The position numbers and the translations under genes were made by a program. Source: Bradyrhizobium sp. WSM3983 (GTDB lineage: Bacteria > Pseudomonadota > Alphaproteobacteria > Rhizobiales > Xanthobacteraceae). Taken from it: 64,000 bases of DNA. This document shows, one piece after another, positions 40,688 through 49,882 of the stretch; position 1 is the first letter of the stretch; each line of letters starts with the position of its first letter. The notes below the pieces were generated by a model that made no database searches, was not told the origin of the DNA, and saw only the letters and a program-made list of their open reading frames with translations. The DNA is taken from assembly GCF_000473045.1 (NCBI RefSeq), contig NZ_AXAY01000001.1, positions 124,001 to 188,000 of the forward strand. Direction: 5' to 3'.

Positions 40688-41575
40688 ATGGAAATGCACC
40701 AGGTCCGCTATTTCCTCGCGGTGGCGCAGCTGTTGAATTTCACGCGCGCGGCCGAGGAGTGCAACGTCACACAGCCCTCGCTGACGCGCGCGATCAAGCT
40801 GCTCGAGGCCGAGCTCGGCGGCGACCTGTTCCGCCGTGAACGGCCGGCCGCGCAATTGACCGAGCTCGGTCAGCGCATGCATCCGCTGCTGAAGCAGTGC
40901 TATGATGCCGCCGCCGGCGCACGCTCGCTTGCCTCCTCGTTCAAGAGCGGAGAGATCGGCGCGCTGCGCATCGCGCTGACGCATTCGATCGACCTGTCGC
41001 TGCTGATTCCGCATCTCAACGAGATCAGGCGGCAGTTCAATCGTCTCGAATTCCGCTTCCTGCGCGGGACCAGCCGCGAGGTCGGCGAATTCCTGAAGAA
41101 GGGCGAAGCCGAGCTCGGCATCGCCGCCGAGATCGACGAAGCCTGGGATCGGCTTGACACCTGGCCGCTGTTCACCGAAGCGTTCGACCTCGTCGTCAGC
41201 AGAGAGCACCGGCTCGCCGGCCACGACACGATCGAGCCAGACGATCTGCGCGCGGAGCAACTGCTCGGCCGCAGCTATTGCGAGCATTCCAGGCGCATCT
41301 CCGCAAGCTTGCGCGAGCAGGGCATCGATGTGGACCACGGCCACGAAATTTCGAGCGAGCGTGACCTGATCGAACTGGTGGAGGCTGATTTCGGCATCGC
41401 CATGATGCCGCGCACCTCGCCCGTGCCGGAGAGCCTGACACGCGCCACGGTCACCGGTCTCGACGCGCGCCGCACTGTCAGCCTCTATGGCGTCGCGGGC
41501 CGGCAGCGCACGGCGGTCGCCAATGCCGTGATGCGCATGCTGCGCGGCGCGGATTGGCGCATCGTTGTGGGGTAG
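40688..41575 (+). CDS. LysR-family transcriptional regulator
   Basis: 295 residues from the ATG at 40688, with GGGAG 7 bases upstream. HTH domain MEMHQVRYFLAVAQLLNFTRAAEECNVTQPSLTRAIKLLEAELGGDLFRRER, effector domain about 90-290. The HTH resembles the HexR/CysB-independent, OxyR-like small LysR group. Divergent from the patatin gene and 17 bases from the convergent peroxiredoxin gene, either of which could be its target. Confidence 0.92.
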   Translation: MEMHQVRYFLAVAQLLNFTRAAEECNVTQPSLTRAIKLLEAELGGDLFRRERPAAQLTELGQRMHPLLKQCYDAAAGARSLASSFKSGEIGALRIALTHSIDLSLLIPHLNEIRRQFNRLEFRFLRGTSREVGEFLKKGEAELGIAAEIDEAWDRLDTWPLFTEAFDLVVSREHRLAGHDTIEPDDLRAEQLLGRSYCEHSRRISASLREQGIDVDHGHEISSERDLIELVEADFGIAMMPRTSPVPESLTRATVTGLDARRTVSLYGVAGRQRTAVANAVMRMLRGADWRIVVG

Positions 41576-41592
41576 TTGTCCCCGCGCGGAAT

Positions 41593-42309
41593 TCACCGCT
41601 CCCGGCTCGCACTCTCCAGCGCCGCGAGCAGGTCATCGATCTCCATGCGCTTGCGGAAATCCGGATCGACGAAGCGGGCCCTCACGATCCCGTCGCGACC
41701 GACGACGAACACGGCCGGGATCGGCAGCATCCAGCCGTCATTGCCGTGAAACTTCGCCATGTCCTGGTACGACAGCAATTGCTGGATCTCCGTGCCAAGC
41801 CAGATCGCGAGGTTCAGCGACAGCGCATAGCCATTGTCGAGATCGGTCAGGATTGGAAACCGCGCGTCCGCATCGTCCTTGAGCTGTTCGGTGAACTCCT
41901 GGGTCTCGGGCATGATCGCGACGACCTGCGCGCCCATCGCCCGGATGCGCGCTTCGGCCTGGGCCACCGCCCGCATATTGAGGCGGCAATAGGGACACCA
42001 GTGTCCGCGAAAGAACATCACCGCGACCGGGCCCTGCTCCAGCAGCGCGGATAGCGCGACCAAACGCCCCGTCTCGTCGGGCAACATAAATGGCGGCATC
42101 GCGTCGCCCGGATGCGGCGCGGTCTCGCCGCCGCCATTGCCGTTCAATCGCACCACCAGGCGATCGACCGCCTCGCCATAGGCCGGAAAAACCTCGCGGC
42201 TGGCGTCGGCATAGGCGTGGAGCTGCTCGTTCAGGGTCCCTTCCATATCGCGGCAGCGCTGGAAGGCGAGCCTGAGACGTTCGGCGTCGGCTGGCGAAAG
42301 TGATGTCAT
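41593..42309 (-). CDS. AhpC/TSA-type peroxiredoxin-like protein
   Basis: 238 residues. The redoxin fold covers about 70-235, with the catalytic segment VAVMFFRGHWCPYCRLNMRAVAQ, in which Cys-Pro-Tyr-Cys carries the peroxidatic or disulphide cysteines. The N-terminal 60 residues are helical and not in classic AhpC. It would reduce peroxides or disulphides in the cytoplasm. Two starts are possible (42324 and 42309); the second has GGAG at a better distance. Confidence 0.85.
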   Translation of the reverse strand: MTSLSPADAERLRLAFQRCRDMEGTLNEQLHAYADASREVFPAYGEAVDRLVVRLNGNGGGETAPHPGDAMPPFMLPDETGRLVALSALLEQGPVAVMFFRGHWCPYCRLNMRAVAQAEARIRAMGAQVVAIMPETQEFTEQLKDDADARFPILTDLDNGYALSLNLAIWLGTEIQQLLSYQDMAKFHGNDGWMLPIPAVFVVGRDGIVRARFVDPDFRKRMEIDDLLAALESASRER

Positions 42310-42561
42310 CTCCGGCTCCGGCATCGAGTTTCCATTATTTTTGCCTTCGGCCCCTCGCGCAAGGGGTGACGGCCATCCAATGCCCGCTCCCGGTCAGACG
42401 GAAATGCCGATCCCCGATCGGTTCGATAGCCGCTGCGCATCAACATAGCGCGGGACTATCGCATCCAGAGCCAACCGGCATTTCAGGAAGGACGCGGTCT
42501 CGACCAGGCTCCTGCCATAGCCGGCAACCAGCGAAGTTGCGGCCAACACAGGAGACGTCTC

Positions 42562-43044
42562 ATGTCCAAGCATCCCACATTGTCACGCCTGATCTGGCCG
42601 GGCCTCGCCATCGCCGGCACATTGACGCTTCTCGCGCAACCGGTGCTTGCGGGCGAATGCCCCGCCGACAAGATCAAGCCAAATGCGCAGCAGATGGTGG
42701 ACTACAAGCCGGTCGGCGTCACCGACGTCACGCTCGGCGCGATCGACCTCGGCAAGCAGCCGGCGCATATCGAAGGCCGCGAGCTTCGCTTCCGCAAGCT
42801 GACCATCGAGCCCGGCGGCATCGTGCCCTGGCACAGCCACGACGATCGCCCCGCTTTGATCTTCGTGCAGCAGGGCGAGATCGTCGAATACTCCTCCAAC
42901 TGCGTCGATCCGATCGTGCACAAGGCCGGCGACATCCGTCCGGAGGTGTTCGGCACTTCGCACTGGTGGAAGAACCGCGGCAAGGAGACGGTCATTCTCT
43001 ATGTCGGCGACGTTCGCAGGGACCCGCACGACCACAACATGTAG
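42562..43044 (+). CDS. Secreted cupin-domain protein
   Basis: 160 residues with a signal peptide (MSKHPTLSRLIWPGLAIAGTLTLLAQPVLA) and a single cupin barrel holding a metal site (IVPWHSHDDRPALIFVQQGEIVEY...HKAGDIRPEVFGTSHWWKNRGKETVILYVGDV). AGGAG precedes the ATG by 7 bases. It is periplasmic; ligand or reaction unknown. The MFS gene 104 bases downstream may be co-transcribed. Confidence 0.85.
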   Translation: MSKHPTLSRLIWPGLAIAGTLTLLAQPVLAGECPADKIKPNAQQMVDYKPVGVTDVTLGAIDLGKQPAHIEGRELRFRKLTIEPGGIVPWHSHDDRPALIFVQQGEIVEYSSNCVDPIVHKAGDIRPEVFGTSHWWKNRGKETVILYVGDVRRDPHDHNM

Positions 43045-43148
43045 CGAGCGGACCTGCCCCAGCGCACCCGTTACCGGATGCGGCGCTCGGTATTTCGTAT
43101 ACCGTCCAGCCTGCCGGGCGCCGCGTCCACCACAGGAGGAGCCGCATC

Positions 43149-44351
43149 ATGGCTGACCTTTCCACGCGTGTCGGGACCGACGCGATCGCTCCGGATACGC
43201 ATGCCGCACGAGTTGCGCTTCGTTCGCTCGTCATCGGCCTGACTGCCTTCCTGACCGTCGTCGACCTCTTCGCGACGCAGGCAATCCTCCCCTCGCTGAC
43301 GCGTCATTACGGCGTCACGCCCGCGGCGATGGGCTTTGCGGTCAACGCCAGCACCTTCGGCATGGCCGTCGCAAGCCTCGTTGTCGGCTTGCTCAGCCCG
43401 CATATCAACCGCCGGACCGGAATCCTGCTCAGCCTCATGCTGCTGGCAATCCCGACGAGCCTGCTGGCGTCCGCGCCAAATCTCACCGTCTTCACCGCCT
43501 TGCGGGTCGCGCAAGGCCTGTGCATGGCATCCGCCTTCGCACTGACGCTCGCCCATCTTGGCGAGCAATGCGGCCCCTTGGACGCCGGTAGCGCGTTTGC
43601 CGCCTACATCACCGGAAACGTCGCCAGCAATCTGATCGGCCGGCTGATCTCCGCGGCGGTCGCCGACGGCCTTGGCCTCGCCTGGAACTTCTATTTCTTT
43701 GCCGCCCTTAATCTGGCCGGCGCCGTGCTCGTCCATTTCACCATCAAGCACGTGCAACCGATGCATGCGATGATGCCGCCGAGATCACCGCTGGCGGCCA
43801 TGATCGCGCATTGGCGCGATCCGCGGCTGCGCGCCGCCTTCGGCATCGGCTTCTGCATCCTGTTCGCCTTCATCGGCACCTTCACGTTCGTCAATTTCGT
43901 TCTGGTTCGGCCGCCGCTGTCACTCGGCATGATGGACCTCGGCCTGGTCTACTTCGTCTTCCTGCCGTCGGTCGTCACGACGTTGCTGGCTGGTCGGGTC
44001 GCATCGCGCCTGGGAACACGTACGACGATATGGGCAGCGCTCGCGGTCGCCGGCGTCGGCTTGCCGCTGATGCTTTCGGCTCGTCTCGGCGAAGTGCTGA
44101 CCGGAATGGTTCTGCTCGGCGTCGGAACCTTTTTCGCCCAAGCCGCGACCACCGGCTTCGTCGGCCAGACTGCGGACGACAACCGCGGCGTTGCCAGCGG
44201 CACCTATCTTGCGTGTTATTTCTGTGGCGGGCTGGTCGGTACGGCGGTGCTCGGACGTCTGTTCGACGCCTTCGGCTGGCATGCCTGTGTCACGGGGGTC
44301 GGGGTGGCGCTCGCCGCGGCTGCCCTGCTCACCTTCGCCTTGAAGCGCTAG
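43149..44351 (+). CDS. MFS transporter (YnfM-like exporter)
   Basis: 400 residues with 12 predicted helices. Seen: LTAFLTVVDLFATQAILPSLTRHYGVTPAAMGFAVNASTFGMAV (helices 1-2), HINRRTGILLSLMLL (loop 2-3) and RVASRLGTRTTIW. The ATG follows AGGAGG at 8 bases. It resembles the arabinose-efflux/YnfM exporter group; substrate unknown. Its stop overlaps the convergent fixS stop by 4 bases. Confidence 0.88.
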   Translation: MADLSTRVGTDAIAPDTHAARVALRSLVIGLTAFLTVVDLFATQAILPSLTRHYGVTPAAMGFAVNASTFGMAVASLVVGLLSPHINRRTGILLSLMLLAIPTSLLASAPNLTVFTALRVAQGLCMASAFALTLAHLGEQCGPLDAGSAFAAYITGNVASNLIGRLISAAVADGLGLAWNFYFFAALNLAGAVLVHFTIKHVQPMHAMMPPRSPLAAMIAHWRDPRLRAAFGIGFCILFAFIGTFTFVNFVLVRPPLSLGMMDLGLVYFVFLPSVVTTLLAGRVASRLGTRTTIWAALAVAGVGLPLMLSARLGEVLTGMVLLGVGTFFAQAATTGFVGQTADDNRGVASGTYLACYFCGGLVGTAVLGRLFDAFGWHACVTGVGVALAAAALLTFALKR

Positions 44352-44518
44352 CGCTTCGCCGGCGCTTCCCGCGGCGGCGGGTCGTCGTCGGCAATCGCCC
44401 GCCAGGCGGCGCCGTCGAGATCGTCGTATTGGCCGCTGCGGAGCGACCAGAGGAAGGCCGCGAGGCCGGCAAGGCCGAGCATCAGAGCGAGCGGCACCAA
44501 AATGACCAGGATCTCCAT
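44348..44518 (-). CDS. fixS: cbb3 oxidase maturation protein FixS
   Basis: A 56-residue single-helix membrane protein (MEILVILVPLALMLGLAGLAAFLWSLRSGQYDDLDGAAWRAIADDD). The Leu-rich helix followed by SGQYDDLDGAAWR(I)L is the FixS/CcoS hallmark. It helps insert haem and Cu into cbb3 oxidase. The ATG overlaps the fixI stop by one base (TGATG), so translation is coupled. Last gene of fixGHIS. Confidence 0.95.
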   Translation of the reverse strand: MEILVILVPLALMLGLAGLAAFLWSLRSGQYDDLDGAAWRAIADDDPPPREAPAKR

Positions 44519-46707
44519 CACGCGATCTCCCGCGAGGCGCCGCGGGCGCGTAGCGAATTCAGCATCACCAGGATCGAGGATCCGCTCATGGCGGCCGCGG
44601 CAATCAGGGGCGTCACCACGCCGCTGATCGCGACCGGCACGGCCAGCACATTGTAACCGATTGCCAGCCAGACGTTCTGCCGCATCAGATGCAGCGCCTT
44701 GCGCGCGGAATCGATCGCGGTCACGACCGGCGCCAGCGGCCGGCCGAGGAAGACGAGATCGGCGGTGGCCTGGCTCAGATGCGCAGCCGAGATCGGCGAC
44801 ATCGAGACATGGGCTGCCGCGAGCGACGGCGCGTCGTTCATGCCGTCGCCGACCATCAGCACCTTTGTGCCGCGCCGCTTCAATTCCTCGATCCGCGCGA
44901 TCTTGTCGGCCGGCGTGACGCCGGCGCGCCATTCGGCGATGCCCAGCGCATGGGCCGCCGCAATCACCGCGGGCTCCCGGTCGCCGGAGAGAATCTCGAT
45001 GCCGATGTGACGATCCTTCAGCGCCGCGATCACGGCCTGCGCATCCGGACGCAGACCCTGACGCACCGAGAGGATGAACTTTTCGCTGCCCTTGCTGAAG
45101 GCTACGATAGAGGCGTCGGGATCGAGCGTGACGCTGCCGATCAACGCCTCAGCGCCGCAGAAAGACGGACGGCCGAGGCGGAACTCAACGCCATCGACCA
45201 CAGCGCACACACCCTGCCCGGCTTCCTCGACCGCGCCCACGATCGGCGATCTTGCGTCCGCGGCCTGCGCGACCGCAGCGGCGACGGGATGATGGCTCGA
45301 CAGCGCGAGGCGGCCGGCGAGTTGAAAAATATTGGCGGGGATATCGGCCGCATTGGTCACGTCGAGATCGGGCAGCGTCAGCGTTCCGGTCTTGTCGAAG
45401 ATGACGTGGTCGGCTTCGGCGAGACGCTCGATGGCATCGCCGGAATTGAGCAGCACACCCGCTTTGAACATCGCGCCCGAAGCCACCGTCTGCACGGTGG
45501 GGATCGCGAGCCCGAGTGCGCAGGGACAGGTGATGATCAGAACCGCAACGCCGGTGACGATCGCATCGTGCCAAGTCGCGCCCGCGATGACCCAGCCCAG
45601 AATGGTGACCAGCGCGGTCGCATGCACCACCGGCGCATAGAGCCGCGAGGCGCGATCGGCGAGCCGCACGTAGCGCGAGCGGGCCTGCAGAGCGTTGTCG
45701 AGGAGACGGGTGATCTCGGCCAGCAGCGTTGCCTCCGACGCGGCCGAGACCCGCACCCGCAGCGTGCCGGAGATGTTCATCGAGCCCGCATAGACCGGCG
45801 TGCCCTGCTCGGCCGTGACATAGAGCGTCTCGCCCGTGATCAGGCTCTGGTCGATATCGGAACGCCCCTCGATCACGGTGCCGTCGACAGCGCAGCGCTC
45901 GCCGGGCCGCAGCAGCACGATGTCGCCGGGATGGATCGCGGCGACCGGCACCTGCGAGATCTCATCAGGCCCGACGAATTTTGCCGCGGTCTCCGCCTTG
46001 AGCGCCGCGAGATTGCCGGCGACCGCGCGGGTCCGCCGCCGCATGTTCTGGTCGAGGAAACGGCCGACCAGCAGGAACGTGAGCAGCATGATCGCGGCGT
46101 CGAAATAAGCGTGCTCGGCGTGATGGATGGTCTCGACCACGGACATGCCGAGCGCGAGACACACGCCGATCGAGATCGGCACATCCATGTTTGTCGTCTT
46201 GTTCGACAGCGCGCGCCAGGCCGAGCGGAAGAACGGCTGGCCGGCATAGGCTGCCGCCGGAAGCGCGATCAGCGCCGACAGCCAGTGGAAGAAGTCGCGC
46301 TGCTCGGGCAGCATGTCCGAGACATTGCCCGACCACACCGGGATCGACAGCATCATCACGTTCATGGTGGCGAACGCAGCGACGCCGAGGCAGCGCAGCA
46401 GGAAGCGCGATTCCGCGACCTCGGTCGCCTCCGCACTCTCGGTCTCGTAAGGATAGGCCTTGTAGCCGAGCTCCTCGAGCCGATCGATGAGGCTGATAGG
46501 ATCGAGCGCACCCTCTTTCCATTCCAGCGCGACGCGGCGGTCGGTGAGATTCACGCGCGCCAGCGTGACATCGGGGATGGCGGAGAGACCGCGCTCGATC
46601 TTGGCCATGCAGCCGGCACAGTGAACGCCCTCGACCGCGAGATCGATGTGCTGCAGGCCCGCACCCGCGGCGCGGACGTAGTGGGAGAAATCGCGCGTCA
46701 CCTGCAT
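44518..46707 (-). CDS. fixI: Copper-transporting P1B ATPase FixI
   Basis: A 729-residue Cu pump needed for cbb3 oxidase assembly. Seen: N-terminal HMA motif GVHCAGCMAKIE, actuator LITGET, membrane CPC (LIITCPCALGLAIP), DKTGTLT, SSHHPVAAAV, GDGMNDAPSLAAAHVSMSP. The HMA motif, CPC and intact His-Pro distinguish it from the TPC ATPase at 5.3-7.2 kb. It delivers copper to the periplasm for the FixN binuclear centre. Nine bases after fixH; fixS overlaps its stop. Confidence 0.97.
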   Translation of the reverse strand: MQVTRDFSHYVRAAGAGLQHIDLAVEGVHCAGCMAKIERGLSAIPDVTLARVNLTDRRVALEWKEGALDPISLIDRLEELGYKAYPYETESAEATEVAESRFLLRCLGVAAFATMNVMMLSIPVWSGNVSDMLPEQRDFFHWLSALIALPAAAYAGQPFFRSAWRALSNKTTNMDVPISIGVCLALGMSVVETIHHAEHAYFDAAIMLLTFLLVGRFLDQNMRRRTRAVAGNLAALKAETAAKFVGPDEISQVPVAAIHPGDIVLLRPGERCAVDGTVIEGRSDIDQSLITGETLYVTAEQGTPVYAGSMNISGTLRVRVSAASEATLLAEITRLLDNALQARSRYVRLADRASRLYAPVVHATALVTILGWVIAGATWHDAIVTGVAVLIITCPCALGLAIPTVQTVASGAMFKAGVLLNSGDAIERLAEADHVIFDKTGTLTLPDLDVTNAADIPANIFQLAGRLALSSHHPVAAAVAQAADARSPIVGAVEEAGQGVCAVVDGVEFRLGRPSFCGAEALIGSVTLDPDASIVAFSKGSEKFILSVRQGLRPDAQAVIAALKDRHIGIEILSGDREPAVIAAAHALGIAEWRAGVTPADKIARIEELKRRGTKVLMVGDGMNDAPSLAAAHVSMSPISAAHLSQATADLVFLGRPLAPVVTAIDSARKALHLMRQNVWLAIGYNVLAVPVAISGVVTPLIAAAAMSGSSILVMLNSLRARGASREIA

Positions 46708-46716
46708 GGGAGACCT

Positions 46717-47202
46717 TCAGTTCAGGATCACACGGTTGCGCGACAGGAATACGCGCTCACCCTTGGCATCGCCCTCGATGACGAGATCCCACTGGCCCGG
46801 CGCGACGGACGCGGCATTGCCACGATAGATGCCGATGCCGGCCTCTGCGAGCTCGATCGCGAGGTCGGCGCGCTTGTCGGTCGGCCGCTCCAGGCGGCCT
46901 GCGAATTTCAATCCGGTCACCGGCTGGCCCGCCGCGTCGCGCGCCTCGACCTGAAGCACGGCATTGCCATCGGCGCGCCGCTCGATATGCGCACTGACCT
47001 TCCATTTGCGCGTGGCCTGGTCCTGCGCCGCCGAGATCTCGCGGTCGTAGGCAAGGCCCGCGGCATAGGGGCTGTCGACGTCGGTGCCCGGCAGCGTTGC
47101 GATCGCGAGCTTCATCATGGTGACGTTGACGCCAATCACGATACCGAAGAAGGCGACCAGCATCAGGAACACCTTTGTTCCGGTCAGCGGCTTGATGGCC
47201 AT
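46717..47202 (-). CDS. fixH: cbb3 oxidase assembly protein FixH
   Basis: 161 residues. One N-terminal membrane helix (LTGTKVFLMLVAFFGIVIGVNVTMMKLAI) is followed by a periplasmic FixH domain (GTDVDSPYAAGLAYDREISAAQDQ...GQWDLVIEGDAKGERVFLSRNRVIL). It works with FixG and FixI in copper handling for cbb3 oxidase. The stop lies 9 bases before fixI and its start 15 bases after fixG. Confidence 0.95.
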   Translation of the reverse strand: MAIKPLTGTKVFLMLVAFFGIVIGVNVTMMKLAIATLPGTDVDSPYAAGLAYDREISAAQDQATRKWKVSAHIERRADGNAVLQVEARDAAGQPVTGLKFAGRLERPTDKRADLAIELAEAGIGIYRGNAASVAPGQWDLVIEGDAKGERVFLSRNRVILN

Positions 47203-47217
47203 GGCGGTCTCCTGATC

Positions 47218-48684
47218 TTACGGCGCGACGAAATTATCGGTGGTGGTGGCGACCTCACCGAGCCCGATGTCGGTGACATGGAAACGCACCGGGATCGACT
47301 TCTCCGGATTGCTGTCGGCAGGCGCCGTGACGAGCAGGCGCAGTTCGCTGGTGCTATCGCGCGGGATCACGATCATCGGCCGGTCCGGCGTCACGGAATC
47401 CGCGCCGACGACATGCGTGGTCAGATTGACCGGGCCGTCTGCGTCGATCGCGACGACGCGGTCGTAGCCGCTCTTGTTGAGCAGCCGCACCGTATAGGCG
47501 TTGCGGATCGAGCCGTCGCTGAGCTTGACCGCGACCGGGTTGCGGTCGTGCAGCACGTTGACGTCGAGCAGACTGCGGGTCGCCAGCGTGTAGAGCATGA
47601 TGCCACCGACGGCTGCGATGATCGCACTGTAGGCGACGGTGCGGGCGCGGACGATGCGATAGATCGGCGCTTTGCCTTCCTGGCGGCGCTGGATGTTGAT
47701 GTCGTTGTCATAGCCGATCAGCCGCTTCGGCCGGCCGATCTTGGTCATGACGTTGTCGCAGGCGTCGATGCAGAGCCCGCACTGGATGCATTCGAGCTGC
47801 GATCCGTTGCGAATGTCGATGCCGGTCGGACAGACCGCGACGCATTGATAGCAGTCGACGCAGTCGCCGACATGTTCGCCGAGCGCGCGCAGCTCAGCGG
47901 CCTTCTTCACCGAAGTGCGCTTCTCGCCGCGGTCATAGCGATAGGTGACGTTGAGCGCCCATTCGTCGGTGAGCGCCGCCTGGATGCGCGGCCAGGGACA
48001 CATATAGGTGCAGACCTGCTCGCGCATGAAGCCGGCGAGCACATAGGTGGTCGCCGTCAGGATGCCGATCCAGATATAGGCGATCATCGGCGCCTGGAAG
48101 GTCAGAAGCTCCTTCACCAGCGTCGGCGCATCGTTGAAATAGAGCACCCAGGCGCCGCCGGTCCACCACGCGATCATCAGCCAGATCGAATGCTTCAGGG
48201 CGATCTCGGAGACGCGCTTGAGCGTCAGCGCGCCGCCCGACTTGTCCTTGCGCATCCGCTCGCGGCGGTCGCCTTCGACGAAGCGTTCGACGGCGTAGAA
48301 CAAATCGGTCCAGACCGTCTGCGGGCAGAGGTAACCGCACCAGATGCGGCCGCCGACCGAGTTCATCAGGAACAAGGCCACCGCAGCGACGATCAGCAGA
48401 CCGGTGAAATAGTAGATCTCCTGCGGCCACAGCTCGATGAAGAAGAAATAGAAGCGGCTGTTGGGAAGATCGATCAGCACCGCCTGGCTGGGCGCGCCAA
48501 GGCCGCGGTTCCAGCGCACGAAGGGCAGGAAGTAGTAGACGCCGAGGCAGAACGCCATCAGGCCCCATTTGATCCGGCGGAAGGTGCCGGAGATGCTCTG
48601 GGGATACACCTTCTTCTGGGCCACATAGAGCGGCCCGTTATCGTCGTCCGATGTGAGCTCGTTCGTGTTCACGGTCTTGTTCAT
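47218..48684 (-). CDS. fixG: Membrane iron-sulfur protein FixG (CcoG)
   Basis: A 488-residue protein with about five membrane helices, a polyferredoxin domain with two [4Fe-4S] motifs (CVDCYQCVAVCPTGIDIRNGSQLECIQCGLCIDACD), and a C-terminal Ig-like domain (about 370-488). CcoG is a cupric reductase proposed for cbb3 assembly. First gene of fixGHIS, with a perfect FixK box 58-71 bases upstream of the start codon. The ribosome site is weak. Confidence 0.97.
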   Translation of the reverse strand: MNKTVNTNELTSDDDNGPLYVAQKKVYPQSISGTFRRIKWGLMAFCLGVYYFLPFVRWNRGLGAPSQAVLIDLPNSRFYFFFIELWPQEIYYFTGLLIVAAVALFLMNSVGGRIWCGYLCPQTVWTDLFYAVERFVEGDRRERMRKDKSGGALTLKRVSEIALKHSIWLMIAWWTGGAWVLYFNDAPTLVKELLTFQAPMIAYIWIGILTATTYVLAGFMREQVCTYMCPWPRIQAALTDEWALNVTYRYDRGEKRTSVKKAAELRALGEHVGDCVDCYQCVAVCPTGIDIRNGSQLECIQCGLCIDACDNVMTKIGRPKRLIGYDNDINIQRRQEGKAPIYRIVRARTVAYSAIIAAVGGIMLYTLATRSLLDVNVLHDRNPVAVKLSDGSIRNAYTVRLLNKSGYDRVVAIDADGPVNLTTHVVGADSVTPDRPMIVIPRDSTSELRLLVTAPADSNPEKSIPVRFHVTDIGLGEVATTTDNFVAP

Positions 48685-48741
48685 CGCGTTAGAACTTCTC
48701 GAAAGGTGCGATTAAACCTAGACCCGACGCCGCCGCGTCGA

Positions 48742-48755
48742 TTGATCCAGCTCAA
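48742..48755 (-). promoter_or_regulatory. FixK box of fixGHIS
   Basis: TTGATCCAGCTCAA on the plus strand, TTGAGCTGGATCAA on the minus: TTGA-N6-TCAA with no mismatch. Centred about 64 bases before the fixG start, so transcription at +41 begins about 23 bases upstream of the ATG. Confidence 0.9.
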
Positions 48756-48825
48756 GCGGGGGCAGTTTTGTTTGGAGGTGCGTTGCCGTCGATCGAACTC
48801 CATTCGACTTCAATCCCTCGCCGCT

Positions 48826-49698
48826 CTACTTGCCACCGCCCAGTGAGTGGACGTAGACCGCCATGGCCTTGATGGTCGAAGGATCGAGCCGCCCTTCCCA
48901 GGCCGGCATGACGCCGGCGCGGCCCTGGCTGATGGTCTCGATCAGGGTCGCCTCGTCCGAGCCGTAAAGCCAGATCTTGTCGGTCAAATTGGCGGCGCCG
49001 AGCTCCTGATTGCCCTTGCCGCCGTCGGCGTGACAGGCGGCGCAATTGTCCGCAAAGATCTTCTCGCCCTTGGCGGCGTCATAACCTTTCCGGGTCGAGA
49101 GGCCAGACAGCGAGCGCACGTAATTGGCAACCGTGACGATCTCGTCGCCCTTCAGCACGCCGTCCTTGCCAAAGGCCAGCATCTGGCCCTCATGCGTCTT
49201 GGCGTGGCCAGAGCGTGCGCCGAACTGGATGGTCTGCAAGATCTGGTCGAGCGTGCCGCCCCACAGCCAGTCGTCGTCGTTCAGGTTCGGAAAGCCCTTG
49301 GCGCCGGCCGCGCCGGAGCCGTGGCACGGCGCGCAATTGTCGCCGAACACGGTCTTGCCCTTGGCGCGGGCGAGCGCCAGCAGGGCAGGATCTTTCTCGA
49401 TGTCGGCGAGCGAGGCCGCGCCCAGCGCCGCCATCTTGTCACCCCGGATCTTGTCGAGATTGGCAAGTTCGAGCGCGACGTCGGCGCGCGACGAGTAGCC
49501 GAACAGGCCCGTCGTATTGCTGGAGATCAGCGGCCAGGCCGGATAGACGATCCAGTAGCCGATCGCCCAGACGATGGTGAGGTAGAAGCAGATCACCCAC
49601 CAGCGCGGCAGCGGCGTGTTGAGCTCCTTGATGCCGTCCCACTCGTGTCCGGTCGTGGCCCTGCCGGTGACGGAATCGATTTCGCTATGATCGGTCAT
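48826..49698 (-). CDS. fixP: Dihaem cytochrome c subunit FixP of cbb3 oxidase
   Basis: 290 residues. One N-terminal membrane anchor (PLPRWWVICFYLTIVWAIGYWIVYPAWPL) precedes two cytochrome c domains, with haem sites CAPCH (about 127) and CAACH (about 222). It accepts electrons from the bc1 complex. Start ATG 49698 is 7 bases after the fixQ stop, and it closes the fixNOQP operon. Confidence 0.97.
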   Translation of the reverse strand: MTDHSEIDSVTGRATTGHEWDGIKELNTPLPRWWVICFYLTIVWAIGYWIVYPAWPLISSNTTGLFGYSSRADVALELANLDKIRGDKMAALGAASLADIEKDPALLALARAKGKTVFGDNCAPCHGSGAAGAKGFPNLNDDDWLWGGTLDQILQTIQFGARSGHAKTHEGQMLAFGKDGVLKGDEIVTVANYVRSLSGLSTRKGYDAAKGEKIFADNCAACHADGGKGNQELGAANLTDKIWLYGSDEATLIETISQGRAGVMPAWEGRLDPSTIKAMAVYVHSLGGGK

Positions 49699-49704
49699 GA
49701 TCTC

Positions 49705-49869
49705 TTACTCCTCCCGCAGCGGCAGGCTGGCCGCTTCGTCGAACGCGGCCTTGTTGCGGGGCCAAAACGCGTAGGCGATGATCGCGAGAAAGATCGCGAC
49801 GAACACCGGCGTCCAGATTGTGGTCACGAGACCGGACGCGAGATTGTCGAGTGTCAGGATGGCTTTCAT
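49705..49869 (-). CDS. fixQ: cbb3 oxidase subunit FixQ
   Basis: A 54-residue single-helix protein (MKAILTLDNLASGLVTTIWTPVFVAIFLAIIAYAFWPRNKAAFDEAASLPLREE). The WPRNKAAFDEAA...PL segment after the helix is the FixQ/CcoQ signature. It stabilises FixP in the complex. Stop and start mesh tightly with fixP (6-base gap) and fixO (13-base gap). Confidence 0.96.
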   Translation of the reverse strand: MKAILTLDNLASGLVTTIWTPVFVAIFLAIIAYAFWPRNKAAFDEAASLPLREE

Positions 49870-49882
49870 CGGTGATGCCTTC

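Noticed and set aside
42300..43148. N-terminal extension of the MFS exporter frame through the cupin gene
   Set aside because: The frame happens to be open but crosses a real cupin gene in another frame; the MFS start at 43149 has its own AGGAGG.
44689..48846. A 1385-codon open frame on the plus strand across fixIHG
   Set aside because: Antisense to three certain fix genes, composition is that of a shadow frame, no ribosome site or domain.
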